Shown piece after piece: positions 1-8,029 of a DNA stretch of 64,000 nucleotides. A program made the position numbers and the translations under genes. Source of the DNA: Jannaschia formosa. Its GTDB lineage: Bacteria; Pseudomonadota; Alphaproteobacteria; Rhodobacterales; Rhodobacteraceae. The notes below the pieces were generated by a model. The model was not told where the DNA came from. It ran no database searches and saw nothing but the letters and a program-made list of their open reading frames with translations. Location of the stretch: NCBI RefSeq assembly GCF_003340555.1, contig NZ_QPLJ01000009.1:1-64000 (forward strand). The letters are read 5' to 3'. Each line of letters starts with the position of its first letter. Position 1 is the stretch's first letter.

Positions 1-118
1 AGAACCTCCGCAAACTGGCCAAGTTGGTGCCCGTGACAGCCCCCGGATGAAAGGGACTGCCAATCGGCTCGCTTTGGACGCTGGTCAGAACGCTTCGATC
101 GCCGACTTTTTCAACAGT
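1..118 (+). mobile_element. Right end of a truncated insertion sequence (probable)
   Basis: The window opens inside a short reading frame that stops at base 50. It is followed by a stretch ending in GACTTTTTCAACAG near 103-116. This arrangement, a transposase tail followed by a terminal sequence of the ...TTTTTCAACAG type, resembles the right ends of IS5/IS1182-like elements that I remember. Only the end is in the window, so the family, the other inverted repeat and the target duplication cannot be seen. The call is an inference from a short sequence. Confidence 0.35.
3..50 (+). CDS. C-terminal fragment of a probable transposase (5' end outside window)
   Basis: Fifteen codons, NLRKLAKLVPVTAPG, are open from the window edge to a TGA at 48-50. 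The NLRKLAKL ending resembles the last residues of IS1182/IS5-type transposases, and it sits directly before the putative terminal sequence. With so few residues it could equally be the tail of another protein. Confidence 0.25.
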   Translation, partial: NLRKLAKLVPVTAPG

Positions 119-906
119 ATCTCCGCATAGCCGCCAGACATCCCTCGGCCCATGTCATCGATGCGGACTGACTTCGGTCGCGCAGCAGTTGTGGGATAGC
201 GGACGGCCAAGAACGGTTGTTTTCGAGGGAGTGGCATGGCGCTCTCCTGCGCCGGCCCGGATGCCGTCCCGAGGCTCTCAAAAAGTCTCTTGAAGCGTAG
301 CCGACGTGCGCCATCGCATCCCTCCCTCGCCTCACGACAAACACTCTGCGCCCCTCGGTATCGGCACGCAGTTTCCTGCGGGGTTGTCTTAGGCGCAAGC
401 GCCGCCGAACGTGCGTTGTGGCGCGGCTCAAAACCACTCGCGGCAAACACGTGGTCGTCGCAAGGCGCCGTTCGACCCACTCGAACCGGGACAGGCTTGC
501 CTGCCAAGCTCGGGATTGCCTTCGCGGTCGACACGGGTCCGATGCACGGGCGGCCGCCGCACGATGATAGGCTCAAGACCCCGCGCGGCCTCCCGCCATA
601 CAAGCACGTCGTCAAGTGCCGGACCGGGGAACCGAGCCGGCTCGAGGTCGCTCCGCCCCATCTCCAGCCGGGACCGAACAGCTTGGGCCGCTCGTCCGGG
701 CCGGGCGAGGCCCCGGGGACCGGAACGGCTTGCGCCACGGCCCTGCCGGTTGTATGGGGCGCGGGACGTCCCCCGCCCCGGCCCTCCGGGGCGTTCTGCG
801 TCCTCGGGCCAGCGCCGCTGCCCCCCAAGCAAACAAGAGCCGTCCGGAGCCAGCCGGACAGGACATCATCCGGGGGCAAACCCCGACGTAACCATAGGAG
901 GGTCCG
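119..906. other. Long region without a convincing gene upstream of rplS
   Basis: Several open frames cross this stretch on both strands, but none gives a protein I recognise. Most run on into rplS in the wrong frame, as expected for GC-rich DNA. In related genomes rplS normally follows trmD; no trmD end is present here. The last part should carry the rplS promoter and leader. A small GTCCGG/CCGGAC hairpin lies at about 841-858, and a strong Shine-Dalgarno, AGGAGGG, is at 896-902. Confidence 0.5.
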
Positions 907-1293
907 ATGGACCTGCTCGCACAGATCGAGGCGGAACAGCTTGCCGCGCTCGGCCACGACATCCCGGACTTCAAGGCCGGCGACACGATCCGCGTCGGCT
1001 TCAAGGTGACGGAAGGCACGCGCACCCGCGTGCAGAACTACGAAGGCGTCTGCATCAGCCGCAAGAACGGCAACGGCATCGCCGGCTCGTTCACCGTCCG
1101 CAAGATCAGCTTCGGCGAAGGCGTCGAGCGGGTCTTCCCGCTGCATTCGACAAATATCGACAATATCGAGGTCGTCCGCCGCGGCCGCGTCCGCCGCTCG
1201 AAGCTCTATTACCTGCGCGACCGCCGCGGCAAGTCCGCCCGCATCGCGGAGCAGACCAACTATCGCGATCTGAGCGAGAAGGAGAAGGTGTGA
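907..1293 (+). CDS. rplS: 50S ribosomal protein L19
   Basis: This 128-residue protein is ribosomal protein L19, which sits at the interface of the 50S and 30S subunits. The family pattern is clear: [16 protein letters not shown] near residues 19-34, the [14 protein letters not shown] segment, and the basic [15 protein letters not shown] block near 95-109. The C-terminal tail is longer than in E. coli (115 residues), as is usual in alphaproteobacteria. The ATG is preceded by AGGAGGG at a good distance. Its last base overlaps the rpmE ATG, so the two are probably translationally coupled. Confidence 0.97.
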   Translation: MDLLAQIEAEQLAALGHDIPDFKAGDTIRVGFKVTEGTRTRVQNYEGVCISRKNGNGIAGSFTVRKISFGEGVERVFPLHSTNIDNIEVVRRGRVRRSKLYYLRDRRGKSARIAEQTNYRDLSEKEKV

Positions 1294-1514
1294 TGAAAGC
1301 CGACCTGCATCCCGACTACCACCTCATCGACGTCAAGCTGGTCGACGGCACCGTCGTTCAGATGAAATCGACCTGGGGCAAGGAGGGCGATCAGATGTCG
1401 CTCGACATCGACCCCTCGGTCCACCCCGCCTGGACCGGCGGCAGCTCGCGCCTGATGGATACCGGCGGCCGCGTGTCGAAGTTCAAGAACAAGTATGCCG
1501 GCCTCGGCTTCTGA
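1293..1514 (+). CDS. rpmE: 50S ribosomal protein L31
   Basis: A 73-residue L31 protein starting [10 protein letters not shown]. The family signature [21 protein letters not shown] lies near residues 48-68, close to the end. It lacks the zinc-binding cysteines of the CxxC type of L31, so it belongs to the zinc-independent kind, as in other alphaproteobacteria. The ATG overlaps the rplS stop (TGATG), and a strong hairpin follows 24 bases after its stop, so rplS-rpmE looks like a two-gene unit. Confidence 0.95.
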   Translation: MKADLHPDYHLIDVKLVDGTVVQMKSTWGKEGDQMSLDIDPSVHPAWTGGSSRLMDTGGRVSKFKNKYAGLGF

Positions 1515-1537
1515 AGCCCCGCCGACGCGATCTTCGA

Positions 1538-1563
1538 CGGGCCGCCCCTCGGGCGGCCCGTTT
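1538..1563 (+). terminator. Rho-independent terminator after rpmE
   Basis: A perfect 10-bp stem (CGGGCCGCCC / GGGCGGCCCG) with a 3-base loop is followed by TTT. It ends the rplS-rpmE unit. Confidence 0.8.
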
Positions 1564-1698
1564 GCGTTCCGGTGATGCGAACTGCGGCAACTGCGCGACC
1601 CCTGCCCCCAAGTTTCCCGGATAAAACCGCGCCGTCGCTTTCCTTGTGTGCGAGCGGTCCCTATCCTCCGCCCCCGGGGCGATCCACACGAGTGAGCA

Positions 1699-2508
1699 AT
1701 GGCGCATATCATCGTCTTCGGGAACGAGAAGGGCGGGTCGGGCAAGTCGACCACCTGCATGCACACCGCGACCGCGCTGGCGCGGTCGGGGGCGCGTGTC
1801 GGCGCGCTCGATCTCGACCTGCGGCAGCGGACCTTCACCCGCTACCTGGAGAACCGCGCCACCTTCGGCACGAAGAACGGCGTGACCCTGCCCACGCCCA
1901 AGGTCGCCACCCTGCCCAAGATCGACCGCGACGGGCTGGAGCCGAACGAGAACCCCTTCGACAAGGCACTGAGCCTCGCCGTGGCAGAGCTGGAGAAGGA
2001 CTGCGACTTCGTCGTCATCGACTGCCCCGGCTCCCACACGCGGCTGAGCCAGGTGGCGCATTCGCTGGCCGACACGCTGGTGACGCCCCTGAACGACAGC
2101 TTCGTCGATTTCGACCTTCTGGCGAAGATCGACCCTGACAGCAGCCGCATCCTCGGCCCTTCGGTCTATTCCGAGATGGTCTGGCACGCGCGCCAGCTGC
2201 GGGCCAAGGCGGGGCTGAAGCCGATCGACTGGATCGTCCTGCGCAATCGCCTCGGCAAGCAGGAGATGCACAACAAGCGCAAGATGGGCCAGGCGCTGGA
2301 GGATCTGTCGAAGCGCATCGGCTTCCGCGTCGCCCCCGGCTTCACCGAGCGCGTGATCTTCCGGGAGCTGTTCCCGCGCGGCATGACGCTGCTGGACCTC
2401 AAGGATATCGGCGTGGCGAACCTGAACCTGTCCAACATCGCCGCCCGGCAGGAGGTGCGGGACCTTCTGAAGTCGCTGAACCTGCCATCGGTCGAGGCGG
2501 CGTTCTAA
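1699..2508 (+). CDS. mipZ: Division-plane positioning ATPase MipZ (ParA family)
   Basis: A 269-residue ParA/MinD-type P-loop ATPase. The deviant Walker A, GNEKGGSGKST, is at residues 7-17, followed by the DLDLRQRTFTRYLENR segment typical of MipZ. Further family matches are the DCPG motif, TPLNDSFVDFDLL, WIVLRNRLG, and the C-terminal IFRELFPRGMTLLDL. In Caulobacter MipZ forms a bipolar gradient through ParB at the origins and blocks FtsZ assembly away from midcell. The gene is monocistronic, with a rpmE terminator before it and a convergent cydB after it. Length and motifs distinguish it from chromosomal ParA. Confidence 0.9.
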   Translation: MAHIIVFGNEKGGSGKSTTCMHTATALARSGARVGALDLDLRQRTFTRYLENRATFGTKNGVTLPTPKVATLPKIDRDGLEPNENPFDKALSLAVAELEKDCDFVVIDCPGSHTRLSQVAHSLADTLVTPLNDSFVDFDLLAKIDPDSSRILGPSVYSEMVWHARQLRAKAGLKPIDWIVLRNRLGKQEMHNKRKMGQALEDLSKRIGFRVAPGFTERVIFRELFPRGMTLLDLKDIGVANLNLSNIAARQEVRDLLKSLNLPSVEAAF

Positions 2509-2587
2509 GCGGGGCCGCGTCCGCGCGGACATCACGGCAGGCCGTGCCATCCGCGCGACGCCATCCGGCGACGCCGGATGCCCCGCC

Positions 2588-3604
2588 TCAGTCGTAGCGC
2601 AGGGCCCGGGTCTTGCCGCGGAACACCCAGTAGGCGAGCGCCGTGTAACCCAGGATCGACGGCACGACGAAGAGCGCGCCGATCAGGATGATCATCAGGC
2701 TCTCGGGCGCGGAGGCGGCCTCGTAGATCGTCAGGCGGTCGGGCACGACATAGGGATAGAAGCTGTAGGCCAGCCCCAGGAAGGCCAGGGTGAACAGCCC
2801 CAGCGCCGAGGCGAAGGGCACCCAGGCCCAGCGGTCGCCCTCGGCCGGCAGATGCGCGAAGGCGCGCCAGAGCAGCGCCAGTAGCGCCAGCGACGCCAGC
2901 GGCAGCGGCGACAGCCACAGAACCTCGGGGAAGGAGAACCACTTCTCCCAGATCCGCGGGCTGACCAGCGGCGAGGCGAGCGAGATCGCCCCGATCCCCC
3001 CGGCAAGGCCCCAGACGCAGCGCCTGGCCCAGGCCACGGCGGCGGTCTGAAGCGGTCCCTCTGCCTTGAGGATCAGCCAGGCCGCGCCGATGAAGGCATA
3101 GCCCACCGTCAGCGCCATCGCGCAGAGCGTCGCGAAGAGGATCGTGCCCGCCGTGAACTCCAGCCCCATGACGTAGAGTCCCAGCATGAAGCCCTGCGCC
3201 AGCGTGGCCATCAGCGACCCCGCGAAGAAGAGCCGGTTCCAGAGCGCCTTGTACTTCGCCCGCGCCTTGACGCGGAACTCGAACGAGACGCCGCGCAGGA
3301 TCAGCCCGACCAGCAGCACGAAGACCGGCAGGTAGAGCGTCGACAGGATCATCCCATGCGCCGCCGGGAAGGCGACCAGCAGCAGGCCGACGGCCAGCAC
3401 CAGCCAGGTCTCGTTCGCGTCCCAGAACGGGCCGATCGAGGCGACCATCATGTCCCGCTTCTGCTCGTCGTCCGCCAGCGGGGTCAGGATGCCCACCCCG
3501 AGGTCGTAGCCGTCGAGAATGACGTAGAGCAGGATCGAGACGCCCATCAGGCCCGCGAAGACGAAGGGCAGCCAGGTGTCGGGGCTCTGTCCGAGCAGTT
3601 CCAT
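2588..3604 (-). CDS. cydB: Cytochrome bd-type quinol oxidase subunit II
   Basis: Subunit II of the bd-type (CydB/CioB) terminal quinol oxidase, an integral membrane protein of 338 residues with about eight to nine hydrophobic segments. The N-terminal region carries the family pattern VILDGYDLGVGILTP, then GPFWDANETWLVLAVG. The ATG at 3604 has GGAG eight bases upstream. An in-frame GTG at 3613 would overlap the cydA stop (GTGA) and is the alternative start. It lies directly after cydA in a regulator-cydA-cydB unit. Such oxidases work at low oxygen, and related ones (CIO) are cyanide-resistant. Confidence 0.93.
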   Translation of the reverse strand: MELLGQSPDTWLPFVFAGLMGVSILLYVILDGYDLGVGILTPLADDEQKRDMMVASIGPFWDANETWLVLAVGLLLVAFPAAHGMILSTLYLPVFVLLVGLILRGVSFEFRVKARAKYKALWNRLFFAGSLMATLAQGFMLGLYVMGLEFTAGTILFATLCAMALTVGYAFIGAAWLILKAEGPLQTAAVAWARRCVWGLAGGIGAISLASPLVSPRIWEKWFSFPEVLWLSPLPLASLALLALLWRAFAHLPAEGDRWAWVPFASALGLFTLAFLGLAYSFYPYVVPDRLTIYEAASAPESLMIILIGALFVVPSILGYTALAYWVFRGKTRALRYD

Positions 3605-3609
3605 GTCCG

Positions 3610-5082
3610 TCACTCCGCCGGTTGAAGGTTGGCGCCCGCGCCGCGGCCGAGGCCGCGGTCCTCGCGGGTGATGGCATCCACCACTGCCTCGCCCGAAGCC
3701 GGGGTCAGCGAGTCGAGCGGCTCGTCCTTCGCGGCCTTGTGGGCCAGGTAGACGATCACGCCGACATAGGCGAAGAGCAGCGCGGCATAGATCGCGAGGT
3801 AGCCGAGCAGCGTCGACAGGACCATCGGCGCGGGCACGTCGGCCACGGCCTCGGCCGTCGACATCACGCCTTGCACCAGCCAGGGCTGACGCCCGATCTC
3901 AGTCGTGTACCAGCCGGCGAGCGTGGCGACCCAGCCCGCGAAGGTCATCGGCACCAGCGCCCAGAGCAGGGGCTTGGGCAGGTGCCGGATCATGAACCGG
4001 CGCTCGGTCCCCGTCTCCGGGCAGGGCTTGCGCCGCCAGAGGAAGGCCAGCGCGCCCCAGGAGACGAGCAGCATCGCCATGCCGGTGCCGATCATCACGC
4101 GGAACGACCAGAAGACCTTGTCGACCGGCGGGTGCAGCACGGTCCCGTCCTCGGTCACGAACTCGTCCAGCGCGGGGATGGCGCCATCGGCATGGTGGGT
4201 CAGGATGATCGAGGCCATGTTGGGGATGGCGATCTCCAAATCGTTCTCGCGCGTCTCGGAGTTGGGCAGGGCGAACAGGATCAGCGGCGTGTTGCCGTCG
4301 GTGTCGGACCAGTTGCCCTCCATCGCGGCGACCTTGGCGGGCTGATGCTCCAGCGTGTTGAGCCCGTGCATGTCGCCCATGAAGATCTGGATCGGGATCA
4401 GAAGCGCGGCGAAGGTGATGCCGACGCGGATCTGGCTGCGCACGGCCTCCTTCCGGTCGCCGCGGATGTAGCGGAAGGCCGCGACGCCCGCGATGACGAA
4501 GGCCACGGTCAGACCGCTCGCCAGCAGCATGTGGGCCAGTCGGTAGGGCATCGACGGGTTGAAGATGATCGCCCACCAGTCGGTCGCATGGGCCACGCCG
4601 TCGATCATCTCGAAGCCCTGGGGCGTGTGCATCCAGGAGTTCAGGACGATGATCCAGAAGGTCGACATCGTCGTGCCGAAGGCAACGAGGAAGGTCGCCA
4701 GCGTGTGCAGCCAGCCGGGCACGCGGCTGAAGCCGAAGAGCATGATGCCGATGAACACGGCTTCGAGGAAGAAGGCGGTCATCACCTCATACGCCAGCAG
4801 CGGCCCGGCGATGTTGCCGACCGTCTCCATGAAGCCCGGCCAGTTGGTGCCGAACTGGAACGACATGGTGATGCCCGAGACGACGCCCATCGCGAAGCTG
4901 AGCGCGAAGACCTTCACCCAGAAGCGATAGGCTTCCATCCACTTGAGGTCGCCGGTCCACTGAAAGCGCAGCTTGAAGAACAGAAGGAACCAGCCCAGCG
5001 CGATGGTGATCGTCGGGAACAGGATGTGGAAGGAGATGTTGGCCGCGAACTGGATGCGGCTGAGGATGAGTGCGTCCATCAT
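3610..5082 (-). CDS. cydA: Cytochrome bd-type quinol oxidase subunit I
   Basis: Subunit I (CydA/CioA), 490 residues, holding the haems and the quinol site. From the ATG at 5082, the conserved haem-b595 ligand falls at His19 (AANISFH), which supports this start. The quinol (Q) loop GDMHGLNTLEHQPAKVAAMEG is present and is the short kind typical of cyanide-insensitive oxidases. The haem-binding FRVMIGTGM segment is also seen. The start overlaps the stop of the upstream GbsR-like regulator (ATGA), and the stop abuts cydB, so all three form one translationally coupled operon. CioA would be an equally fair name. Confidence 0.93.
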   Translation of the reverse strand: MMDALILSRIQFAANISFHILFPTITIALGWFLLFFKLRFQWTGDLKWMEAYRFWVKVFALSFAMGVVSGITMSFQFGTNWPGFMETVGNIAGPLLAYEVMTAFFLEAVFIGIMLFGFSRVPGWLHTLATFLVAFGTTMSTFWIIVLNSWMHTPQGFEMIDGVAHATDWWAIIFNPSMPYRLAHMLLASGLTVAFVIAGVAAFRYIRGDRKEAVRSQIRVGITFAALLIPIQIFMGDMHGLNTLEHQPAKVAAMEGNWSDTDGNTPLILFALPNSETRENDLEIAIPNMASIILTHHADGAIPALDEFVTEDGTVLHPPVDKVFWSFRVMIGTGMAMLLVSWGALAFLWRRKPCPETGTERRFMIRHLPKPLLWALVPMTFAGWVATLAGWYTTEIGRQPWLVQGVMSTAEAVADVPAPMVLSTLLGYLAIYAALLFAYVGVIVYLAHKAAKDEPLDSLTPASGEAVVDAITREDRGLGRGAGANLQPAE

Positions 5083-5630
5083 GTGTCGTTCGTCCCCCAG
5101 AATTTCATCTTGTTCGTCTTCTCGAGCAGCCCGCCCAGCTTGCGACCCATGGTCATCAGCTGGACCAGCCGCTCGGTCTCGAGCCGGTTCATCTCGTCGT
5201 GGAACTGCGTCATCATCTCGATCAGCTCGCGCAGCTCGGCGATGCGGGCCTCGGCATAGGGGTCGCCGGTGGACCCGCGCATCTCCAGCTCGCGCAGGGT
5301 GGTCAGCGTCGGGTCGATCTCGCGCTTGCGCCGCTCGGCGATGAGGGTACGGACGATCTCCCACAGGTCGTCGGGCGTGGTGAAATAGTCGCGGCGGTCT
5401 CCGGGCCTGTGGCGCAGCCGGACGAGGTTCCAGGACTGAAGCTCCTTGAGGCCCATCGAAGTGTTCGACCGGCTGATGCTGAGCGCGGAGGTGATCGCCT
5501 CGGCGTTCAGCGGCTCTTCGGACAGGAAGAGCAGCGCGTAGATCTGCCCCACGGTGCGGTTGATGCCCCAGCGGGAGCCCATCTCGCCGAAGTGAAGCAC
5601 GAAGTCCTGTTGGAGAGGCGTGAGGGTCAT
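5079..5630 (-). CDS. GbsR/MarR-type transcriptional regulator of the cydAB operon
   Basis: A 183-residue winged-helix protein of the GbsR branch of MarR regulators. The DNA-binding core runs from about residue 25 to 100 (GQIYALLFLSEEPLNAEAI, then LSISRSNTSMGLKELQSW, then the wing RHRPGDRRDYF). The C-terminal part is helical, as in dimerising MarR-like proteins. It is the first gene of a unit with cydA and cydB, and its stop overlaps the cydA start. A perfect 20-bp palindrome lies 8 bases before the ATG, so autoregulation of the whole operon is likely. The inducing signal cannot be told from the sequence. Confidence 0.85.
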   Translation of the reverse strand: MTLTPLQQDFVLHFGEMGSRWGINRTVGQIYALLFLSEEPLNAEAITSALSISRSNTSMGLKELQSWNLVRLRHRPGDRRDYFTTPDDLWEIVRTLIAERRKREIDPTLTTLRELEMRGSTGDPYAEARIAELRELIEMMTQFHDEMNRLETERLVQLMTMGRKLGGLLEKTNKMKFWGTNDT

Positions 5631-5637
5631 GTCGTCC

Positions 5638-5657
5638 GTTTCAGAAATTTCTGAAAC
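5638..5657 (-). promoter_or_regulatory. Perfect 20-bp palindrome, likely operator of the regulator-cydAB operon
   Basis: The halves GTTTCAGAAA and TTTCTGAAAC are exact reverse complements with no spacer. The site sits between the permease stop (5716) and the regulator ATG (5630), overlapping the expected ribosome-binding or promoter region. Its AT-richness stands out from the surrounding DNA. A MarR/GbsR-type dimer binding here would repress its own operon. This is an inference from position and symmetry. Confidence 0.65.
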
Positions 5658-5715
5658 TCAGATAAGACATGTCAGCCGATTCGGAACCCGGGTTCCGCAG
5701 GTGCGACGCCGTGTC

Positions 5716-6501
5716 CTACCTCTTCTGTCGGGAAAGCCGCCGCTCCAGGCGGCGCAGGCCCAGCGACAGCAGGATCGTCATCGTCAGGTAGAGCAGGGCG
5801 ACGACGTTGTAGGTCTCGAAATAGCGGAAGTTGCCCGCCGCCGTGACCTTGCCCAGCTGGGCGATGTCGAGCACGCCGACGACCGAGACGAGCGAGCTGT
5901 CCTTGACCATCGCCACGAAGTCGTTGCCGAGCGGCGGCAGGATCGTGCGGATCGCCTGCGGGAAGACGATGAACCGGAAGCGGTGCCAGCGCTTCAGTCC
6001 CAGCGCCTTCGCCGCCTCGATCTGCCCGGTCTCGACCGATTGCAACCCGGCGCGGAAGACCTCGGCGATGAAGGCGGAATAGGCGAGGATCAGGGCGAAG
6101 ATCGCCCGCCACAGAAGCGGGAAGTCCCGCGTCCGCGCCTCGGGCAGGCCCAGCCAGTTCCAGAACGCGACGAGCCCCGGCGCCAGGACGAAGGCCACGT
6201 AGAGCAGAAGCACGAGGATCGGGATGCCGCGCAGGATCTCGGTGTAGAAGCGGGCGATCTGGCGCAGGACCAGGCTGCCCGACAGCGACATGAGCGCGAT
6301 GCCGAGGCCGACCAGCGAGGCGCCCGTGAAGGCCAGGACGGTCACGAAGATCGTGATCCAGACGCCGCGCCTGAGGGTCGCCAGGACCTGCCGGGCCCCG
6401 TCGTCCAGCGCAATGGCAACATAGGCCCCGCCGAGCAGCAGGGCCACCGCGACCAGCCACCAGGGGAAGTCGTCGGACGGGTCGCGGTCAGGTCCCATCA
6501 T
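5716..6501 (-). CDS. Polar amino-acid ABC transporter, inner-membrane permease
   Basis: A 261-residue HisM/GlnP-type permease with five to six membrane segments. The family loop that docks the ATPase is clear: EAAKALGLKRWHRFRFIVFPQA. The preceding RGIPILVLLLYVAF and GLQSVETGQIEAAKALG segments are also typical. The ATG ATG at 6501/6498 was chosen because upstream codons come from a repeat element. The gene lies downstream of a substrate-binding protein, separated by that repeat. No ATPase gene is nearby, so the complex must borrow an ATPase encoded elsewhere. Confidence 0.88.
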   Translation of the reverse strand: MMGPDRDPSDDFPWWLVAVALLLGGAYVAIALDDGARQVLATLRRGVWITIFVTVLAFTGASLVGLGIALMSLSGSLVLRQIARFYTEILRGIPILVLLLYVAFVLAPGLVAFWNWLGLPEARTRDFPLLWRAIFALILAYSAFIAEVFRAGLQSVETGQIEAAKALGLKRWHRFRFIVFPQAIRTILPPLGNDFVAMVKDSSLVSVVGVLDIAQLGKVTAAGNFRYFETYNVVALLYLTMTILLSLGLRRLERRLSRQKR

Positions 6502-6521
6502 GCGCGCATCCTCGCGCGCCG

Positions 6522-6609
6522 CGTCATCGCCGGGCTCGACCCGGCGATCCATTCCGGCAACCTTTCGATCGCGGCATCGGTGGATGGCCGGGCCGGGCCC
6601 GGCCATGAC
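6522..6609. repeat. REP/MITE-like inverted repeat
   Basis: Two 29-base arms, 6522-6550 and 6581-6609, are inverted copies with 25 of 29 positions matching. Each arm is itself a small GCCGGG...CCCGGC hairpin. Arms begin GTCATSGCCGGGC. Elements of the form GTCATGGCCGGGC...GCCCGGCCATGAC are scattered through many alphaproteobacterial genomes. Here it separates the binding-protein gene from its permease and could form a long hairpin in their mRNA. Confidence 0.75.
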
Positions 6610-6621
6610 AACGGATGATCG

Positions 6622-7428
6622 TCACCCGCCGATCTCGTACTCCAGGAACCACTTGGTGTTCAGCGCCTCCAGCGTGCCGTCCGCCTCCATGTCGGCGATC
6701 ACCGCGTCGAAGGCGTCGATCAGCGCCTGATCGCCCTCCTTGGGAAAGATGAAGCCGAACTGCTCGGTCCCGAGCGGCTCGCCCACGATCTTGAGCCCCC
6801 CGTCGGAGGCCGCGACATAGCCGTTCGCCGCCGTCGAATCCGACAGCACCATGTCCACGTCCCCGGTCCGCAGCGCCTGAAGCCCCGCGCCGAAGGTCTC
6901 GAACAGCTTGATGCGCGGGTTCGCCTCGTCGCCGTCGAGAACGTCGTAGACGGTGACGTAGAAGGGCGTCGTCCCGGGCTGCGCGGCGGCCAGCAGGTCC
7001 GGGTCGGCGGCGAAGCCCGCGGCGTCCTCGAACCGGTCCTCGTCGCCGCGCACGACCATCATCATCTGGCTGGTCATGTAGGGCGCCGAGAAATTCACCG
7101 CCTCCTTCCGGTCGTCGCGGATGGTGATGCCGGTCATGCCCATGTCGAACTCGCCCGCGCCCACGGCAGCGATCATCCCGTCCCAGCTGATCTTCTCGTA
7201 TTCGGGGGTGAAATTCAGCCGCTCGGAGGCCTCGGCCATGAAGTCGTATTCCCAGCCGATGGCCTCGCCGGTCGCGGGGTCCTTGAACTGGATCGGCGGA
7301 TAGGCGTCCTCGGTCGCGATGACGACGGTGCGGCCGCCGAGATCGGGCAGATGGGCATCGGCCAGGGCCGGGGCGGCCAGCGAAAGCGCGGCCAGGGCGA
7401 GGGTCGCGGGCAGGGCAAGGGATGTCAT
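6622..7428 (-). CDS. Periplasmic amino-acid-binding protein of an ABC transporter
   Basis: A 268-residue solute-binding protein of family 3. Residues 1-23 form a signal peptide ending PALADA. The mature part has the usual signatures: YPPIQFKD, IGWEYDFMAEA (the FDVDLA-like motif), KISWDGMIAAVGAGEFDMGMTGITIRDDRKEAVNFSAPY. These define binding of amino acids or related polar compounds. The ligand cannot be named. It is the first gene of a pair with the permease at 5716-6501, and a strong hairpin-forming repeat lies between them, which would favour higher expression of the binding protein. Confidence 0.9.
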   Translation of the reverse strand: MTSLALPATLALAALSLAAPALADAHLPDLGGRTVVIATEDAYPPIQFKDPATGEAIGWEYDFMAEASERLNFTPEYEKISWDGMIAAVGAGEFDMGMTGITIRDDRKEAVNFSAPYMTSQMMMVVRGDEDRFEDAAGFAADPDLLAAAQPGTTPFYVTVYDVLDGDEANPRIKLFETFGAGLQALRTGDVDMVLSDSTAANGYVAASDGGLKIVGEPLGTEQFGFIFPKEGDQALIDAFDAVIADMEADGTLEALNTKWFLEYEIGG

Positions 7429-7489
7429 GCGCGGTGTCTCCGGTTGCGTCCGCGGGATGGTGCATCATCGGCCGGAAGACGCAAGCCCG

Positions 7490-8029
7490 TCAGCCGCGCC
7501 TCGCGATCACGGCGCGCGCCTCGGCCACCGCCGCGTCGAAGCCGGCCTCCAGCGCGGGGTCGAGCCCGCGCACCGGGTCCAGCACGCGCAGCGCCCAGTC
7601 GACATATTCGGTCATCCGCGCCTGCGACCAGTCCGGCGGGGTGCGGGCGATGGCGGTCAGGTTGGCGGCCTTGTCGGCCAGCTTCAACCGCTTCGCCCGG
7701 TCGGAGGCATGGCGGACATGCTCCTCCTGCGCGGCCTTGCGCTCGGCGCGCGGCAGGGCGGTGTCGTCGGTCACCTCCATGACCAGCGCAGCGACCTCCT
7801 CTCCGAAGGCTTCGGCGATGTCGTCGCGGGTGACGTCGCAATCCTCGACCGTGTCGTGCAGCAGCCCTCCGAGGATCAGGACCTCGTCCTCGGGATGCAC
7901 GGCGGCGAGCCGGGTGGCGACGTCGAGGACGTGATCGACATAGGGGATGTCAGCCTCGCCCTTGCGCAACTGCCCGTGATGGGCGCGGGCGGCGAAGCGG
8001 GCGGCGGTCAGGAGGGTCTCGGCGTTCAT
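7490..8029 (-). CDS. HD-domain hydrolase, Mesh1-like small alarmone hydrolase candidate
   Basis: A 179-residue single-domain HD protein resembling the hydrolase half of RelA/SpoT and animal Mesh1. The expected manganese ligands are present at H33 (PYVDH), H58-D59 (GGLLHDTVED) and D119 (LKLADKAANL), with the catalytic ED pair at 62-63. The HGQLRKG motif near residues 18-24 is also typical. There is no synthetase, TGS or ACT domain. Family members remove pyrophosphate from (p)ppGpp or phosphate from NADPH. The ATG overlaps the moeB-like stop (TGATG), so it is translated with that gene. Confidence 0.82.
   Translation of the reverse strand: MNAETLLTAARFAARAHHGQLRKGEADIPYVDHVLDVATRLAAVHPEDEVLILGGLLHDTVEDCDVTRDDIAEAFGEEVAALVMEVTDDTALPRAERKAAQEEHVRHASDRAKRLKLADKAANLTAIARTPPDWSQARMTEYVDWALRVLDPVRGLDPALEAGFDAAVAEARAVIARRG

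Noticed and set aside
236-1009. Frames upstream of and across rplS (236-1009 and 411-1514)
   Set aside because: They overlap rplS/rpmE out of frame, lack any recognisable domain and have the composition of shadow frames.
6100-8000. Search for CRISPR arrays among the repeated GC-rich segments
   Set aside because: The repeats found here are inverted and unspaced, with no regular direct repeats separated by unique spacers anywhere in the window.
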